From the NCBI GenBank assembly GCA_964397525.1, contig CAYNIY010000067.1, forward strand, positions 1 through 7,631: a DNA stretch of 7,631 bases. The letters run 5' to 3'. Source of the DNA: Syntrophopropionicum sp964397525. GTDB lineage: Bacteria; Bacillota; Desulfotomaculia; Desulfotomaculales; Pelotomaculaceae. A model generated the notes under the pieces. The model was not told the origin of the DNA. It saw only the letters and a list, made by a program, of their open reading frames with translations, and searched no databases. Positions 5,252 through 7,631 of the stretch are shown in pieces (the stretch's first letter is position 1; each line of letters opens with the position of its first letter). The position numbers were made by a program, and so were the translations under genes.

Positions 5252-6307
5252 GTGGATTATTACAAAGAATTCATCAACAGCCTGAAGCGGGGAGTTGTCT
5301 GCCCGGTCTATCTTTTTTACGGTGAAGAGGGCTACCTGCGGGAACAGGCTGTCAACCGTTTAAAAGATTTCTGTACGCAGGAAGGCGGCAATGATTTCAA
5401 TATCGACCTGATCGACGGGGAAACAGCAAACCCCGCAGATATAGCCGCCAGCGCGGAAACCTTCCCTCTTTTTGCTGATCGGCGCCTGGTCGTGGTCAAG
5501 GACCCGCCATTTTTTAAGGCCGCCAAGCGGTCCGGCAGGGAAGCAGCGGGAGAAAAGGAAGACCTCCCTGCAGCCGGCAGGGATGCCGGCCTGCTGGCAT
5601 ATCTAAAAGATCCGCTGAGCTCGACCATCCTGGTTTTCACCACCGGGGAGCCGGTGGACAAGAGAAAACGGATTTTCAAGGCTGTCAAGGAAAGCGGTAA
5701 AGCGATCGATTTCACGTATCTCAGCCGGGCCGACCTGGCCCGCTGGCTGACACAGAGGGCGCTAAAAGCCGGCAGGCAGTTTAAGGGTCGGGCGCAGGAT
5801 GATCTGCTGAATAGTGTTGGCCCATCACTGCAAAAACTAACGGTGGAATTCGAAAAGCTGGTCAATTATACGGCACAAAGCGGTGTGATCACTACGGATG
5901 ACGTGCGCCGGTTATGCCCGCCCACCCTGGAGGAAAACATTTTTGCCATTGTCGACGCGGTAGGCAGCCGGCGCTGTGGTGAGGCCCTGAGCGGGATTAA
6001 AGACATGCTGGCGGCGAAAGAGCCCCCGTTTAAGATCCTGGCCATGATTTCCAGGCAGTTTCGTCTGCTGCTGCTGGTCAATGACCTGGCAGAGCAGGGC
6101 TGCCCGGCCGGAGAGATCGCCTCGCGGCTTAAAATACACCCTTATGTGTCACAAAAAATCGTCGCGCAGTGCAGGAATTTCAGCGGGGAAAGCCTGGTCC
6201 GCGCCTTTCAGGCACTGCTGGATATCGACGTGGCGGTGAAAACAGGCGCACAGGAATTTTATCCCGCCGTGGAGACTTTCCTCCTGAAGCTGTGCGCGAG
6301 CCGCTGA
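5252..6307 (+). CDS. holA: DNA polymerase III subunit delta
   Basis: HolA is the clamp-loader subunit that opens the beta sliding clamp during replication, acting with the tau/gamma and delta-prime subunits. The 351-residue product matches the Firmicute delta (YqeN) length and layout: N-terminal PVYLFYGEEGYLREQA (18-33), strand LVVVKDPPFF (79-88), a charged low-complexity loop (about 89-112), ILVFTTGEPVDKRKRIFKAV (126-145), the SRADLARWL segment (158-166), the LEENIFAIVDAVG hallmark (226-238), PPFKILAMISRQFRLLL (258-274) and the C-terminal collar region HPYVSQKIV with FSGESLVRAFQALLDIDVAVKTG. As in other delta proteins, no working Walker A motif is seen. The start is GTG 5252 with a modest GCAGGG (5238-5243) 8 nt upstream, overlapping the end of the preceding gene. 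The position behind a LeuA-family gene is unusual; holA often sits near comE genes and rpsT. Confidence 0.93.
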   Translation: MDYYKEFINSLKRGVVCPVYLFYGEEGYLREQAVNRLKDFCTQEGGNDFNIDLIDGETANPADIAASAETFPLFADRRLVVVKDPPFFKAAKRSGREAAGEKEDLPAAGRDAGLLAYLKDPLSSTILVFTTGEPVDKRKRIFKAVKESGKAIDFTYLSRADLARWLTQRALKAGRQFKGRAQDDLLNSVGPSLQKLTVEFEKLVNYTAQSGVITTDDVRRLCPPTLEENIFAIVDAVGSRRCGEALSGIKDMLAAKEPPFKILAMISRQFRLLLLVNDLAEQGCPAGEIASRLKIHPYVSQKIVAQCRNFSGESLVRAFQALLDIDVAVKTGAQEFYPAVETFLLKLCASR

Positions 6308-6335
6308 CCCCTTCTTACATGAATTAAGTTCACAA

Positions 6336-6357
6336 AAAATGACGATAGTGAGAGTAG
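6336..6357 (+). promoter_or_regulatory. T-box-5'-like sequence before the permease
   Basis: AAAATGACGAT (6336-6346) is identical to the T-box leader start at 3019-3029. Both copies continue with GAGAG (6350-6354 and 3030-3034), the downstream copy carrying an extra AGT. It then reads GAGAGTAG, like the AGTA motif common in T-box Stem I. No specifier, terminator or antiterminator follows and the permease starts 4 nt later, so this is at most a remnant. It may be a short chance match. Confidence 0.25.
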
Positions 6358-6360
6358 CTT

Positions 6361-7631
6361 TTGAGCGAAGACAAGGGCCTTTTATATAATCTTGAAGACC
6401 GCCCGCCACTGACCCGCACCCTGGTCTATGCTGTGCAGTGGCTGGGTTTTACCCTAGCCAACTCGGCGGTCCTGCCTATTGTGGTAGGAAGCGCTCTGGG
6501 GCTCGACATGGCCGGCATTGCCACTTTAGCCCAGCGTACTTTCCTGTTTCAGGCGCTGGCATCGCTGCTGCAGGTGTGCTTCGGACACCGCCTGCCTATT
6601 ATAGAAGGTCCGTCCGGCATGTGGTGGGGCATTTTCATATCCCTGGCGGCTATGGCCCCGGGTTTAGGCAAGCCTCTGAGCCTGCTGCGGACTGACCTGG
6701 AGTTTGGCGTTATGGCAGCCGGGCTTATTTTAGTTGTATTAGGCATGTCAGGTCTTATAGGCAAAGCCCTGAAACTTTTTACCCCCGCTGTTACCGGCTC
6801 CGTGCTGGTATTGCTGGGTCTTCAATTAAGCGGTACATTCGTCAGGGGAATGTTCGGGATCGGTTCCAACGGGGGAAGTATAAATCCTAAATCAGCCATT
6901 GTGTCTTTAATTGTGGTAGCTATGGTCGTGCTGATCAATCTTAAAGCCAGTGGATTTCTTAAAAGCATCGCCATTCTTGTCAGCATCGCGGCAGGATGGA
7001 TCATAGCGGTGCTGGTCGGAGTCCCTTCCGGGGAATTTATCAAACAGGACGCGATCGTCGCGCTCCCGGAAATATTTGCCTGGGGGACGCCAACATTTGA
7101 TCCGGGCATAGTTTTTGTTTCCGTCCTTACCGGCCTGCTGGTCCTGTCCAACCTGGTTGCCAGCATCCTGGCTATGGAGCGGGTGATAAAAACAGAACTG
7201 CCCCAAAAGTCATATAACAGGGGTGTGATCTTTACCGGGATTGCCGATATACTGGCTGGATTGGGGGCAACGGTGGGTTTTGTGCCATATTCGGCCGGCG
7301 CCGGGATGGTCAGCCTGACCAGGGTTGCGGCCAGGCTGCCTTTCGTTATATTTGCCATTGCCCTGGTTGCTCTGGGCCTGCTGCCGCAGGTCGGCGCTTT
7401 TCTGGCGTCCATTCCCGAGCCGGTGGGCTATTCGGTGCTGCTGGCCTCTTTTTGCCAGATGCTGGGCTTTGGGCTGAAAGATTACGCCAGGCTGGAGTTT
7501 AGCGCCAGGGATTATTTCGTGGTAGGGCTGCCAATCATTTTAGGGACCGGCATCATGAACTTGCCAACCGGCGCCTTCGCGGGGATACCGGGGTTTGCCC
7601 AGTACATTCTGGGCAACGGTTTTATTGCCGG
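6361..7631 (+). CDS. NCS2-family nucleobase permease, YbbY-like (uracil/xanthine transporter), 3' end outside window
   Basis: This open frame runs 423 codons to the window edge without a stop and encodes an integral membrane protein. It is hydrophobic throughout, with many candidate transmembrane helices (for example about 21-43, 60-74, 87-100, 115-133, 146-158, 179-194, 202-221, 249-272, 289-307, 327-346, 355-370, 385-401). NCS2/NAT proteins move uracil, xanthine or related bases, commonly with protons. From memory it resembles the YbbY branch most: FGHRLPIIEGPSGMWWG (74-90), GMSGL...KLFTPAV, LTGLLVLSN (256-264) and the SIPEPV segment (350-355). The classical TM1 'QH' is QW here, and the NAT signature (QNxGxxxxT) appears as SAGAGMVSLT (311-320), so substrate should not be assumed. 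The start is TTG 6361: an in-frame TAG at 6355 rules out anything longer. The ribosome binding site is weak (GTGAGAG, 6348-6354). About 10-30 residues are probably missing at the end. Confidence 0.88.
   Translation, partial: MSEDKGLLYNLEDRPPLTRTLVYAVQWLGFTLANSAVLPIVVGSALGLDMAGIATLAQRTFLFQALASLLQVCFGHRLPIIEGPSGMWWGIFISLAAMAPGLGKPLSLLRTDLEFGVMAAGLILVVLGMSGLIGKALKLFTPAVTGSVLVLLGLQLSGTFVRGMFGIGSNGGSINPKSAIVSLIVVAMVVLINLKASGFLKSIAILVSIAAGWIIAVLVGVPSGEFIKQDAIVALPEIFAWGTPTFDPGIVFVSVLTGLLVLSNLVASILAMERVIKTELPQKSYNRGVIFTGIADILAGLGATVGFVPYSAGAGMVSLTRVAARLPFVIFAIALVALGLLPQVGAFLASIPEPVGYSVLLASFCQMLGFGLKDYARLEFSARDYFVVGLPIILGTGIMNLPTGAFAGIPGFAQYILGNGFIA

Noticed and set aside
5332..5865. 177-codon open frame on the - strand
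   Set aside because: It lies entirely within holA, is serine/arginine/leucine-rich, and has no recognisable domain or upstream signals.
6308..6335. Terminator between holA and the permease
   Set aside because: Only a 4-bp TGAA/TTCA pairing is present, with no GC-rich stem or T-run; I cannot support termination here.
6438..6695. 85-codon + strand frame starting ATGGCCGG-like inside the permease
   Set aside because: It is an alternate frame of the permease; the permease frame is continuous from 6361 to the window edge and explains the sequence.
6822..7412. 196-codon open frame on the - strand
   Set aside because: It is antisense to the permease, whose + frame encodes a clear NCS2 protein with many hydrophobic segments. 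The reverse frame has low-complexity, motif-free sequence typical of a shadow.

Overview
The window looks like chromosomal DNA of a Gram-positive, Clostridia-type Firmicute, possibly near Pelotomaculum/Desulfotomaculum. That placement is inference. It rests on a T-box leader, a strong sigma-A-type promoter, purine-rich ribosome binding sites, TTG/GTG starts and a moderately GC-rich coding style. A run of exactly 100 N (3196-3295) shows that this is a draft scaffold. All genes read on the + strand.

Layout. Positions 1-178 are intergenic and hold two short structured elements that resemble dispersed intergenic repeats. Positions 182-2952 are a tight shikimate-pathway cluster: aroC (chorismate synthase), aroK (shikimate kinase) and aroB (3-dehydroquinate synthase). 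The genes are separated by 6 nt (aroC-aroK) and overlap by 1 nt (aroK-aroB), so they are probably co-transcribed and translationally coupled. Positions 2953-3493 are regulatory: a near-consensus promoter (2975-3003), a T-box leader whose specifier reads CUC (leucine), an assembly gap inside that leader, the T-box antiterminator and a rho-independent terminator (3361-3393). A possible 47-codon ORF follows with a good ribosome binding site. Positions 3494-6307 hold a divergent LeuA-family gene, a small MTH1187/YqgV-type thiamine-binding-like protein and holA (DNA polymerase III delta). They are spaced by 27 and 15 nt with no clear promoter or terminator between them. From 6361 an NCS2-family (YbbY-like) nucleobase permease runs off the right edge.

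How the genes fit together. The aro genes supply chorismate for aromatic amino acids and related products. The T-box should let transcription into the leuA-like gene proceed when tRNA-Leu is uncharged, so leucine starvation would turn it on, and probably also the thiamine-binding-like gene and holA behind it.

Most worth a second look: (i) the leuA-like enzyme keeps the TIM-barrel metal site and the C-terminal leucine-sensor-type domain, but has lost the HESGIHQDG-type histidine motif and part of the linker, so it may not be an ordinary 2-isopropylmalate synthase; (ii) an extra hairpin within the T-box holds the assembly gap; (iii) a second short T-box-like 5' sequence lies just before the permease. 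I see no CRISPR array, transposase, rRNA or tRNA gene.
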